Shown piece by piece: positions 1-9,607 of a DNA stretch of 64,000 nt; position 1 is the first letter of the stretch, and the number at the start of each line of letters is the position of its first letter. The notes beneath the pieces are model-generated. The model did no database searches. It was not told where the DNA came from and saw only the letters and a program-made list of their open reading frames with translations. The position numbers were made by a program, and so were the translations under genes. The stretch covers positions 1,178,001 through 1,242,000 of the forward strand of contig OZ237740.1 in assembly GCA_965178125.1 (NCBI GenBank), written 5' to 3'. Source of the DNA: Bilabrum cf. latius (taxonomy: Eukaryota; Bigyra: Bicosoecida; Bigyra; Bicosoecida).

Positions 1-2481
1 TCTAGGAGTGGTCGCAAGAGGAGAGAGCGCGCCCTCTCGGCGGACATGGGGGCCTACGAGGCGGCGAGGGCGTAGGGGCTGCTGCACGGCGAGGAGCTGC
101 AGGTGGGACCCGCGGGGCTGTACGCCGAGGACGAGGGGGGGGTGGGTGGCGGTCGCGGGGCCAGGCGAGACAGGCGTAGGAGGAGGCACCGCCGGGGTGG
201 CAGCGGGGGGGTTAGCGACAGGGGCAGGGCCAGGGGTATTGGATCTCGTGATGAACACTATGTGCGCTCGCTCGCTGGAGGTAGCCTGGGTTCCATGGAT
301 GGGCTGCAGGGACAGGGGCAGGGGTTGGGGTTGGGACGCATTGGCGGGTTGCATGGCGGTGTAGATCATCGGCACGGCGTGAAATAGGGGGGTTTCGTGG
401 ATAACGACGACGACGAGGAGGAGGAGGACGGTTCAGGGTCGGTCCGATCCCGGCTCTCCTTCCGGGACGATCGCACGAGGGAGGGGGGCTCGAGGCGGGG
501 GCAGCTGATGCTGGACGAGCATGCGGGTGAGGGCAGGGGGCGGTGGGGGGCGCGGAGGACTCGATCCCAGCGCGCGGGGGAGGGCACCGACCGGTGGTCC
601 CCCGTGCAGCACAGAGGAGGTTTCTTCGAGGGGGGTAGGCGAGGCGGCGAGTTGGGAGGGGCTCGGTTGGGGCTGGGGCGAGGGGGTCAGTTCGACGAGT
701 ACGGTGACCTCGATGGCAGCCCAGGCGGCGGGTCGCTTGGACGAGCCGGCGATCGGTACGAGGCCGGGCCAGGCAGTGCCAACGGGCGCCGCCGAGGGAG
801 GGCGATGACTCGCGAGGAGCGGGCTAGGGCCTCGCTGGAGGAGGAAGCAGCCATCCACAGAGCTGCAGCGAGGCACGCGCGGGCTGCTGCCGAGGCCATG
901 GATCGGCGGGCCATGGAACACGCCCGGCTTCTCCTCGCGGGGCAGCTGGGTATGGGCGGCAGCATGGGTATGGGTATGGGCATGGGAGGGTTCGGCGCCG
1001 CAGGCAGCCAGGCCGCTGCTGCCGCAGCCGCGGCCGCTGCAGCCGCTGTGACGGCCCGCGGCGGGGGAGCGGGGTCACAGCACGCGGCAATGGCGGCCGC
1101 GGCGGCGGCAGCTGCGGCTGCAGCCAGTCCACGCCCCGGTGCAGGTATGGGCATGGGCGGGGGCATGGGCGGGGGCCTGCTGGGTGGCCCTGCGGCAGAC
1201 CCACGCATGCTGCGAGGTGATAGGGGCGGGGGTGGGGGCGTGGGCGCGCGGGAGCAAGAGGGCATGACGTCTCTGCGCAAAGGGGGTCGATCGAGGACCA
1301 GGAGTCGCGGGATGGGGCGGTCGGCCAGAGGCAGGAACAAGCGCAGGGGCATGGACAGGGGCATGGACAGGAGCATGGACAGTGGCAGGGGCAGGGGCAG
1401 GGGCAAGGCGGCGGCCACGTCAGGGAGCTCGAGCGAAGGCGGCCAGGGGCAGGGGCTGCGAGCGGGGGACAAGCAGTCCAGGAGGGATCGAGCGAGCCAT
1501 GGCCAGGGCAGGGGCCGGGGCCGGGGCCGGGGTCGCCGTGATTTCGACTCCGAGTCCGACAGCGAGGAGAGCAGCGATGACAGCGAGCTGGAGGAGTACG
1601 CGGAGGAGCTGCTGCAGGACGCGGGCAAGGGTCCTGCGGCGAGGCTGTTGGAGGCACTGTCTGGTGGGGTAAACACTCTCTGGTCCTCGGTGCAGGGGGC
1701 CTGCGCCCGGCCGAAAGGGGGTGCCCTGCCGCGGACGCAGGCCGAGGCAGAGGCGGCAGAGGAAGCGGCTCGCGCGGAGGGTGGCAGCATCGCGGGATAG
1801 GGCCCGTCCGGGGCGGGCGCCCACCGCGTGGTGCAGGGGGTGAGGGAGGCCGTCGGGGCAGACAACACCGTGATGGTGCTGGGGAACAGCGGCAGCGGCA
1901 GGGGGGGGGGGGGTGCTCAGGAATCGGGAACCGGTGGCAAGGGCGGGGACGGGTTCGCACCGCAGAGCCGGGCGGCCAAGGGATAGGAAGGAGAGGAGGA
2001 GGATGGCTTCATAGTGGGGCTTACCCTGCAACAGCGTGTGGCGTGGGTGGGGCAGGGGCTGTCGAGGGTGGGACATGACGCTGCGTGGGCCCTGGGCCAG
2101 GTGGCCGACTATGTCGGGGTGAACGGGGGCCCCGCCGTGGACTCGGCCATCGGCGCGGCGCACGTGGCAGCATCGGCTGCGGCGGACGCGCTGGATGCCG
2201 CCGTGTCGGATCCGACCCATTCCCAGCCCCAGCCACGGGTGCAGACGCAAGTCTCCGGGGGGTTGTCTACGCAAGGCAGCCCAAGCGCTAGCAGCCGGGG
2301 GCCAGCAGCCAAGGGCGCGTCTTCCTCGCCGGGAGGGCGCCGCGCCGTGGGCACCAGCGGGAGTGCGGGTGATTCGGAGCCGGGAGAGGACGTGGAGACA
2401 AGGGCGCCTCGGGCTCCTGCCACGATCGAGGAGGCGGAGACCGCGGCCACCGCGGTGCTGCCAAGCGCGACACGCAACTGA
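1..2481 (+). CDS. Low-complexity Gly/Ala/Arg-rich protein, 5' partial, in-frame UAGs
   Basis: One frame (first codon at base 1) stays open across the window edge and ends at TGA 2479-2481, about 826 codons. It is interrupted only by TAG at 73, 385, 1798 and 1984, which I read as Gln. No family is recognised. Visible parts are a basic start, an acidic D/E cluster just after 397, Met-Gly repeats and two poly-Ala runs (about 950-1200), MDRGMDRSMD repeats (about 1345-1390), a DSESDSEESSDD acidic patch near 1550, and a less biased C-terminal part (about 2010-2170) with amphipathic helix character. The C-terminal stretch and the clean TGA argue that this is a real gene. The composition also opens shadow frames on the other strand. 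Function unknown; the low-complexity segments could be disordered. Confidence 0.6.
951..1200 (+). repeat. Met-Gly and poly-Ala coding repeats
   Basis: Repeated ATGGG-type units (Met-Gly) flank two GCN runs that encode about ten and eleven alanines. They lie inside the low-complexity gene and look like slippage-prone coding repeats. Confidence 0.7.
1345..1410 (+). repeat. GGCATGGACAGG and GGGGCA tandem units
   Basis: Short tandem units encode repeated M-D-R/S-G, followed by GGGGCA repeats. The same GGGGCA motif recurs near 8814-8845, so it is a local simple-sequence family rather than gene-specific. Confidence 0.6.
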
Positions 2482-2727
2482 ATGCAGCACCGATTGGTCA
2501 GCGTGATCATGCGTCGGATCTGATCCAATCAAGCGTGCCGAACTTTCTTGAAAGACGAAGAAGTTAACGAACTGTTGCACGCCGTGACTGTGTGATGATT
2601 GCTCGAAATCAAGATTGCAGTTGTTGTTGTCAAGTTGCATTCGCTCTCTCGCTGGTGTGTAGATGCCCTGACATGCCCAAAGTCCGTGGGAGGGTGACAA
2701 CGAGATAGGCAGGGGCTAAGTTTCAGG

Positions 2728-3131
2728 AGGTCCGCGATTTGGCGCAGCAGCCTTCGATTCGAGCACCCGGGCTTGGATCGAGGGCGGTTGCAGCGGCGTT
2801 TTCGAGCGCCAACACTTGGCTTCGGGCTCTGTACCATGCTCGGCCTGTCTTGGCAATAGGAGGTGTGATTGGTACCATTATAGCAGTAGGTGGGATCACC
2901 TTGGGAACCGCTGGGTACGCAGGGAATAAGGAGCGGCGAGCACGGCACGACGTTGCCGTGCAGGAGAGCACGACCAAGGCAGGCTTTTTGAAAGAAGGTG
3001 CAGCAATTGCAGAGTTTAATCAGCATGATCCGAACAAACGCCTTGCCTGGCTGGCTCAGGCAGCCGAAGGAAAGCGGATAAAAGGTGCTACACACGAGCT
3101 GAGACCGCCGCGGGCCGGCAGTAGGCTATAA
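2728..3131 (+). CDS. Small single-pass membrane protein, 5' exon unresolved
   Basis: The frame starts after a likely acceptor (tttcag, ending 2727) and runs to TAA at 3129-3131, giving about 133 residues. A hydrophobic segment rich in Ile, Gly and Val (about 2854-2925) is followed by a basic patch (NKERRARHD) and a hydrophilic C-terminal part with EFNQHDPNKR. No ATG lies in frame before the acceptor, so the first exon is missing or uses a start I could not find in 2482-2727. The layout suggests a small membrane-anchored protein, possibly mitochondrial, but no family is recognised. The acceptor, the single clear membrane span and the TAA end support it as a gene. Confidence 0.5.
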
Positions 3132-3980
3132 TGCGCGGTATGATTCGATGTCTCGATTGTAGAAACTTAGAAGTGTCTGTCCGCATTCAGGATGGGCTCG
3201 AGCAGGTGCATGTCCAGAACGGTGCTGATGCACGGATGACATTTGCGGTCTCGTGCACTTTGAACAGTGGGATGCTACGGGATGCAAATGCGTTGCGGTT
3301 GGGGAGGAACAGAGTCAAGAAAATGTACAACACTCAGTGTACAGGGGCTTGCTGCGCCACGGCCACGCACTGAAGGCCGCGAGCATCCGGCCAAACGGGC
3401 AGCGCTTCGTGTGTGCCCATTGGTCCAAACGGAAGCGAGCTCAGGCTTGCGAGTGGGAAAATGCACATGCGACACGATGATAGATGTACGGTGTGACAGC
3501 CGCAAGGAGAGTGCCCCCTTATGTGTCCTGCACGAGGTATGGTTTGCCGAGTCGACCAAATTGAACTGAAGGCAAGAGATCCACCAGCGACATGTACTAC
3601 GCGACTGCATGATCGCAATCGCAAGAAAATGTGGCAGTGCCAACATTGCGGCCGCAGCTTTGTATTGATATGCAGTATTTTTTGCCGGCGTGGTCTGGGG
3701 ACCTCGTGAAATTGAAAGACCCCGACGGAAGCCAACACCACCGGTGGTGCCGTTGGGGGGAGAAAAGGCAAAGAATGAGCCTAACAGGCGACGGTTCCTG
3801 CACCCAGCACCAATGATAGACTGAGTGTACCACACAGGCACGAGCATAAGAAAGATCCTGACCCTGCGGTGAACCATCCCGAATGTACACCATGCAACAG
3901 GTGGGTCTGCCAACACGTTGAGTTGATTTCACAAAATAGCATACCCCCCCCCCCCCCGTCTGCCAACACCTGGCAATGGC
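3132..3980. other. Gap between small membrane gene and GH2 gene
   Basis: Convergent 3' ends flank this 849-bp stretch. A short plus frame (3253-3480) shows no recognisable motif and I do not call it. A 14-base C run sits at 3944-3957. I see no other feature. Confidence 0.5.
3944..3957. repeat. Poly-C tract
   Basis: Fourteen consecutive C bases lie just downstream of the GH2 stop codon (read as poly-G on its coding strand). Confidence 0.95.
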
Positions 3981-6900
3981 TCACTGGTAGGAGGACAGGT
4001 CCTCCACGCGCAGAGTTGACTTGAGCAGGTCCATGTCCAGCACGGTGCCGTCGTACGGGAGGAACTGCACCGTCGCGCTGGGCGGCTGGAACACGAACGC
4101 GTTGTCCGAGAACCGCCCGTGCGCCGCCGTGGTCATCGTGGCGTACACGGCCACGTGGTCGCCGGTCAGCGTGATGTCCACGCTACCGTCCGCGTTGGCG
4201 GTGCTCGCCACGGCGGCCTTGAGCCCGGACGGCCGCACGGCCAGCTTGCCCGGCGTCTGGTTCAGCAGCACGTTGGAGGACACCACGCTGCTGCCGCCCT
4301 CGCTGGCAGACTGCACCAGCCGGGGCGAGGCGCGGGCCGCCTGCCGCTGCTCCTGGGACTGCGTGACGGTGGCCACAAACACCGTCTCCGTCGCGTTGGC
4401 CTCGCTCACGTTGGCCTGGAAGAACTCCACGCTGCCGGGGCCCGCGGGCAGCTTGAGGTCCGCGTCGTGGAAGGTCCTGGAGCTCCCGTCCACGAGGCTG
4501 ATGCCGCGCACCGTGAGGTGCCCCGCGAAGTCGAACGGGAAGTCATTCCGGGCGTAGCACGTGCCGTCCCCGCCGCACGTGGCCATCACGTCAGCGTAGA
4601 TGGACGAGCGGTACCAGTACTGCAGGGGCTTCCACCGGCCTCCCATGACTTGTCCAGGTACTGGGGACGAGTACTCCACGCTGCCCCAGCCTCCCGTAGG
4701 CCAGATCTCGCCGTACTGCCACGTGATGGTCCCGAACATGTTCTTGGAGCGCTGCTGCTCCACCTCGCCCTTGATGTTGAGCGCCTGCGCGATCATGCTC
4801 TGGAAGCACTGCTGCTTGAAGACCTGCTCCCCAGTGGCGTTGAAGTCCTGCTTGCCGAAGAAGGCCTGGATCAGGCCGTCCATCGGGTAGTTGCGCTGGG
4901 CCATCACGTTGTCGCCCGTGCACTTCTTGGCGAAACCGCCCGAGCACTTGTCGCTGGGGGCTCCGCCGTGGATGCCCCAGTGCTCCTTGGCCAGTGTGGG
5001 GCTCATGCTCTCGAAGCTCTGCAGGGTCACGCACCCGAACTCGCTCGCGAACTGGTTCGTGTACCCCACGCCGTACTCGCCCTGCTCCGTGAACTGCGGA
5101 GGGATAAAGGTCGGCGGGAGGTCGATGTTGTCCGGCCCGTTGACGAACTCGTAGTGGTCGCTGCCCGAGTGCTGGTAGGGCCCGTGCACCTCGAGCTTGG
5201 TGTTGTGCTGCAGCCGGTGGTCGTCGCTCGGGGGAGAGTCGTACGAGGCGGGCACGAGGCCCTTGGGGGAGCCGTTGGGCGCGCCCGTGAGCCGGTTGAC
5301 CCCGTGCGCCCACCCGGCGCTGGGGCACGAGGGCCACACCGCCCTGCTCTGGTCCTCCTCGGCCACAATGGTCAGGGAAAAGGTCGCGTAGATGCCCGTG
5401 CTGGTGCCGATGATCACCGCGCACTCGTTGCATCCGTCGATCAGGATGATGCTCGGGTGGTACCCCAGCCTGCGGATCTGGTGCCTGTACTCGGCAGCCT
5501 GCGTGGCGGTCTTGTCGGGGGAGTGGCCCTGCTGCGCGTACTGAAGGTCGTGATAGACCAGCAGCCCCTGCTCGTCGCACTCGTCATACCACGCCTGGTC
5601 CTGGAAGATGCCGCCGCCCCACACGCGCAGGATGTTGAAGCCACCGTCGCGCGCGGAGACGACCATCTGCCTGAGGGCACTGGAGTTCCTCCGGCCCTCC
5701 AGCTCCTCGATCGGGATCATGTTGGCTCCGCGCGCATACACGGCCGCGCCGTTCACTCGGAAGAACATCCCATTGCCCGAGGACCCGTCGGCGTCCTTGC
5801 TGTTCTTCACGTACTCGGGGTCCGTGTCGTTGCCGGTCACGATCACGGCGTACCGGAACCCGATGAGACGAGAGGCGGAGGGCGCGTCGTCCGGTGCCTG
5901 CAGCGCCGCGCCAGACACGGGCACGGGGGAGGACGCGGCAAAGGAAGCAGACACGCCGTACCGCGGCTGGGCGCCGAGGTTGGCGGGCCACCAGAGGAGG
6001 ATGTCCTGTGCCTCTGCCTGCAGTGTGACCGTCACGTTGCTGTGACCCGCGGGCAGGTCCACGTCCTGCGTGGCGACCTGTCCCGCGCCCCAGCTGCCCT
6101 TGACCGTGACGGTACCCTTGGTGGCCGCGGGCGCCCACAGGTGCACGCGCACCTTCACCTGGAAACCCCCGTGCTTGTGTTCCTCGAGGGGGGCCGTGGG
6201 GTAGTCGCCCTGGTAGAAGACGTGCGGGACCAGGTGCGTGAGGGCGGCGGACGACTCGGCCACGTCCACCGTGTACACGCTCTTCCAAATGCCCCGCGTG
6301 AACCAGTTCGTCGTGCCGGGCTGCGCGGGGATGTTCTGGTTCGCGTACGGGGCCCAGTCCCAGCTGTGCCGTGCAGGGGGGGAGGGGAGGGGGATTTGGG
6401 GGGACAACGCATGAGGGGGCGATGGACTGGCAGAAGAAGCGTCGGCCTGAGATCGTTAGCGCTCTTCGCGGCAGGGTCGACATGCACGTGATACATTTTT
6501 CATCGCAGAGAGAGTATCTCACCCTCCAGAACACGCCATGAACCGACCGTCCGTGAACACAGAGTTGTCGAGCAGCACCGTCACGTTGTTGCCATCGGCG
6601 CGAAGATCGCCTACCTTCGCCACCTGGGCCAGCGAGAACTCTTGCCTGCGCTTAGAGCATGAACATTCTAGGCGCCCCGTGGAAAAACCTTCGAAAGGAC
6701 CGCAGAGAGTGGAGTGCTAGACTGGAAAGATCTCAAGTCTCACCTCAGGAACTGGTCCGTGCTGTTTCCAATTTCCACGCCGTTCACGAAAATCCGTGCC
6801 CCCATCTTAATTCCGTCGAAAACCAGCAGAGTATCCGCCCCGTTGCCTGCCTTGATCGCAGCCACGTGATCCGCGCGCAAGCTGAAGCTTGTCGTGTAGC

Positions 6901-7338
6901 GCCATGTTCCATCGTTCCACAGCGAAGAGTTGAGCCAGTTCAGCTCATAGTATGGATCATCAATGATTTCATTCCTCTGCGACGCACAAGAATGCACCGA
7001 AGAGGCGGACGCACAGGCTGCGTTGCGCGTCACACGAGAATCGCGCAAGTGCAACTGCAGCAAGTCGGATGCGAAAGCAAGGCACACTGTGCGTGGGGAC
7101 TCACCTGAAGATCGGTGATCAGATCGCCGGGAACACCAGCTTCCATCGTAATCTGGTGAGTGTCCGAGGTGGCGGTCCACGAGAAGCCGTCCAAGTATAC
7201 TGGATCGGAGCTCGCAATGATTGGGTGGTCCCTCAAGCCAGCGTCTGTTGCAGCGTTGCCTATAGCCGGACTGACCGAAGCACACGTTCCAATGCTACCA
7301 ACGGCTGCTGCAAGAGCAAAGCTTAGCATCGTCCGCAT
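3981..7338 (-). CDS. GH2 beta-mannosidase / exo-glucosaminidase-type glycoside hydrolase
   Basis: Four exons: 7338-7105, 6976-6744, 6645-6523 and 6363-3981, giving 990 residues and ending in TGA. All introns are GT-AG with GTGAG donors. The start MRTMLSFALAAAVG is a plausible signal peptide. Family hallmarks in order are VPGDLITDLQ, IDDPYYELNW and NGTWRY-like sequence in the sugar-binding domain, CSGGWDWAPY (rebuilt across intron 3), RVWGGGIFQD, the acid/base region GCNECAVI, VWPSCPSAGW, and the nucleophile region ASEFGCVTLQSFESM. GH2 enzymes of this type remove mannose or glucosamine from glycans, usually in a lysosome-like compartment or outside the cell; the exact substrate is not readable here. 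It has no in-frame TAG, unlike its neighbours. The long open frame on the opposite strand is a codon-bias shadow. Confidence 0.9.
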
Positions 7339-7549
7339 GGTAATTCCAAGCAGTGACCTGACTTTCTGCTGCGTGTGGTTTTCGTATAGTTGCGAGCTGT
7401 TTCGTGCTTCGGGTGACTGTCCGCTGAATCGGGTCGGAAGAGCCCGTATCGTAGCGATGTAGCGGTGGGTATTCTGTTTTCCGGCATCTCGACTGTACCC
7501 ATGCGCGCCTGTAGCATTGCTCTTCCCCAGTGCATCTGCCCCCCGCCGC

Positions 7550-7645
7550 ACCCTCCCCCTCCCCCTCCCCCCTCCCCACATCGCCCGACCGACCACTGGC
7601 CTTCCTTGCGCCCGCCCTGTCCATGCCCCTCCAGGCCGTGAGTGC
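7550..7645. repeat. Short dispersed repeat, inverted relative to 8380-8500
   Basis: The block around CATCGCCCGACCGACCAC and CTGTCCATGCCCCTCCAGG reappears as its reverse complement in two pieces, about 8381-8417 and 8450-8500. Copy order is shuffled, so this looks like rearranged fragments rather than one clean copy. Confidence 0.65.
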
Positions 7646-8000
7646 AGGGCATTGCAGCTGTGCAGCACGGATGCGATGGTATGACTGCTGTGACGGGGCA
7701 CTGACGGGGCACAGCACCACAACTGGCTCCGGGCTGGCTGCACAATTCGAGCACTCGTCGGGCCACCCCCCAGCACAGCTATATCAAAGGGTGGTGGCCT
7801 GTAACACGAGCATGTTATTGGGTGTCAACTACAATTTCAACTTCCGTTGGACGCCGCGTGCACTCAGGATGGATCACTTTGTCCCGCTGGCCTCTCATGC
7901 TCTGCGCTGGTTGTTGCGCCAAATCACCACGGTCCGATCAAATCGGAACTCTCCGCGCGCTCCGATCCCTTGAAGCAACCTCCCGCGGTCCCAGTGATCC

Positions 8001-8041
8001 ACTCACGCAGGCGAGCCCGTTAACCACTCCGGCAAGCTGTC
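8001..8041 (-). pseudogene. 5' half of tRNA-Ser, truncated at the anticodon
   Basis: On the minus strand the first 41 bases match the intact tRNA-Ser at 9237: acceptor strand, D arm and 5' anticodon stem. The sequence then lacks TAA of the anticodon loop and loses similarity a few bases later. No variable arm, T arm or 3' acceptor strand follows, so it cannot be a working tRNA. Confidence 0.85.
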
Positions 8042-8299
8042 ACCTATTCGTGTGAGCGATTTTGTACATTCAAACACTGGTACACTATCACCATCACCCC
8101 TGCCCCTCCACCGGCCCCGACCTGCCCGATCGAGCTACCGCCGCACAGCGCCCAGCCAGCGCAAGATGCAAACATTATGCAAAAAGTCGGTGGTAATAAT
8201 GATGTATAGCAGTTGATTCCATGACCGCAACGCTGCTCCCCGCGCCCATCGGCATGCCACCTGGAGACTTGCCTCCCTCCCAGTCGGTGGCTTGGCCGT

Positions 8300-8317
8300 G
8301 GGGGGGGGGGGGGGGGG
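8300..8317. repeat. Poly-G tract inside the left arm
   Basis: Eighteen consecutive G bases, longer than the matching run in the right arm. Confidence 0.9.
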
Positions 8318-8585
8318 CATCAGCATCGGCTGCATGGCCCGCGTCACAGGCGAGATCGATGCATCCCCCTTGGAGGATGAAAGGAAGGCCAGTGATCGGT
8401 CGGGCGATGTGGGGAGGGGAGAGGGGGAGGATGCCGGCGGGGGGGGGCCTGGAGGGGCATGGACAGGGCGGGCGCAAGGAAGGCCAGTGGTCGGTCGGCA
8501 GGATGCCGGTCAGCGCCCCAAGAGACAGGGGCGATCGGCTGGGGAGCAAGGCTCGGCGGGGCTTCGAGGGCTGCAGATGCATCCG

Positions 8586-8608
8586 GGAGCAGCAGCAGCA
8601 GCAGCAGC
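8586..8608. repeat. AGC trinucleotide repeat
   Basis: About seven tandem AGC units lie in the spacer of the inverted repeat. Confidence 0.85.
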
Positions 8609-8813
8609 GGTAGGCGAGCGAAGGCCACTCGATGGGCAGCGGGGGCCGCTGCTGCCGGCGTGCTGGGCCCCGAGGACGCTGGCTTGGGCAGACTGGTGCC
8701 CGGACGTGCCGACCTGTGCGTGCCGTCCATCCGTTCGCACGCGCAGGTTCCCTCGCGGCCCATCTCACGAGACCAGGAGGAGGGCGATGAGGACGAGCGG
8801 TTGGAGGCATCGG

Positions 8814-8846
8814 CAGGGGCAGGGGCAGGGGCAGGGGCAGGGGCCG
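8814..8846. repeat. GGGGCA hexanucleotide repeat
   Basis: About five tandem GGGGCA units. The motif is shared with the low-complexity gene near 1385-1410. Confidence 0.85.
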
Positions 8847-8934
8847 CGCATAGCAAGTAAGTTCCGCTCTTCTTGGCTTGGCCAGCTGCAAGTCCTGGTC
8901 CGTGCACGTGCTCGGAATTGGAATCGGACTCGCT

Positions 8935-9280
8935 CCTGTGACGCGGGCCATGCAGCCGATGCTGATGTTCCCCCCACCACGGCCGAGCCCCCGACTGGGA
9001 GGGAGGCAAGTCTCCAGGTGGCATGCCGATGGGCGCGGGGAGCAGCGTTGCGGTCATGGAATCAACTGCTATACATCATTATTACCACCGACTTTTTGCA
9101 TAATGTTTGCATCTTGCGCTGGCTGGGCGCTGTGCGGCGGTAGCTCGATCGGGCAGGTCGGGGCCGGCGGAGGGGCAGGGGTGATGGTGATAGTGTACCA
9201 GTGTTTGAATGTACAAAACCGCTCACACGAATAGGTGACAGCTTGCCGGAGTGGTTAACGGGCTCGCCTGCTAAGTGAGT
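8935..9280. repeat. Right arm of long inverted repeat
   Basis: Reverse complement of 8001-8351. Its outer end lies inside the intact tRNA-Ser, so the homology boundary falls within the anticodon arm. Confidence 0.85.
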
Positions 9281-9318
9281 GTGCTTTGCACGCGCAGGTT
9301 CGAATCCTGCAGCTGTCG
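9237..9318 (+). tRNA. tRNA-Ser(GCU)
   Basis: Acceptor strands GACAGCT and AGCTGTC pair fully, with discriminator G at 9318. The D stem CCG/CGG encloses GAGTGGTTAA. Anticodon stem CTCGC/GTGAG encloses loop CTGCTAA, giving anticodon GCT (reads AGC and AGU). A long variable arm (GTGC-TTT-GCAC) is typical of tRNA-Ser. T stem GCAGG/CCTGC encloses TTCGAAT. There is no intron and no encoded CCA, as expected for a eukaryotic nuclear gene. It is not a suppressor and does not itself explain the UAG reassignment. Confidence 0.95.
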
Positions 9319-9319
9319 A

Positions 9320-9323
9320 TTTT
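9320..9323 (+). terminator. Pol III T-run terminator after tRNA-Ser
   Basis: TTTT starts two bases after the tRNA discriminator; a longer pyrimidine-rich T tract follows at about 9338-9371. Confidence 0.6.
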
Positions 9324-9607
9324 AAATTTCCGCTGCTTTTTGTCTTTCTTCTTTTCTTTTCTTTTTTTTGTTGCTAAACAAGGCTTAATTGGATATATAT
9401 AGGGTGTTAGTGAAAGAATATTAGCTGTTAAATGCGTTAGGCGAACTAATTTTTCCTTTTGGGCGTCTGCGGCAGCCCGGCCGGACGCACACGGCCGCCG
9501 GCGCTTTCCAACGAACTTGTGCTGCTGGACCGCGAACCTTCGCTGTGCTGCCGTCCGTGGTTGCACTTGCGTTCCCTGGACCATAAAGCCTCGCCCAAGA
9601 CTCGGGC

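Larger units (their letters stand above)
8001..8351. repeat. Left arm of long inverted repeat
   Basis: This arm is the reverse complement of 8935-9280. Matched landmarks include the tRNA 5' half, a TTTTGTACATTCAAACACTGG block, TAATAATGATGTATAGCAG, and GGCATGCCACCTGGAGAC near the inner side. The main difference is an 18-base G run here (8300-8317), where the other arm has a shorter interrupted run. The spacer is about 580 bp. Confidence 0.85.
7339..9236. other. Gene-poor, repeat-rich intergenic region
   Basis: About 1.9 kb separates the GH2 start from the tRNA. No conserved protein was found in any frame. It holds the long inverted repeat, G-rich simple repeats and shorter inverted copies listed separately. 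The first 200 bp (7339-7540) probably carry the GH2 promoter. Confidence 0.6.

Noticed and set aside
3253-3480. A 75-codon plus-strand frame ending in TGA
   Set aside because: No motif, no clear start or splice context, and it overlaps equally open frames. Left uncalled.
4119-6491. A 790-codon plus-strand open frame
   Set aside because: It lies antisense to the GH2 gene, has Arg/Gly/Ala/His-rich text without motifs, and is explained by extreme third-position GC on the real strand.
8581-8846. A CRISPR-like or satellite array
   Set aside because: Only short AGC and GGGGCA simple repeats without regular spacers.
8001-9280. A DNA transposon with terminal inverted repeats
   Set aside because: No transposase frame, no target-site duplication that I can see, and one arm end lies within a tRNA gene. 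Kept only as an inverted repeat.
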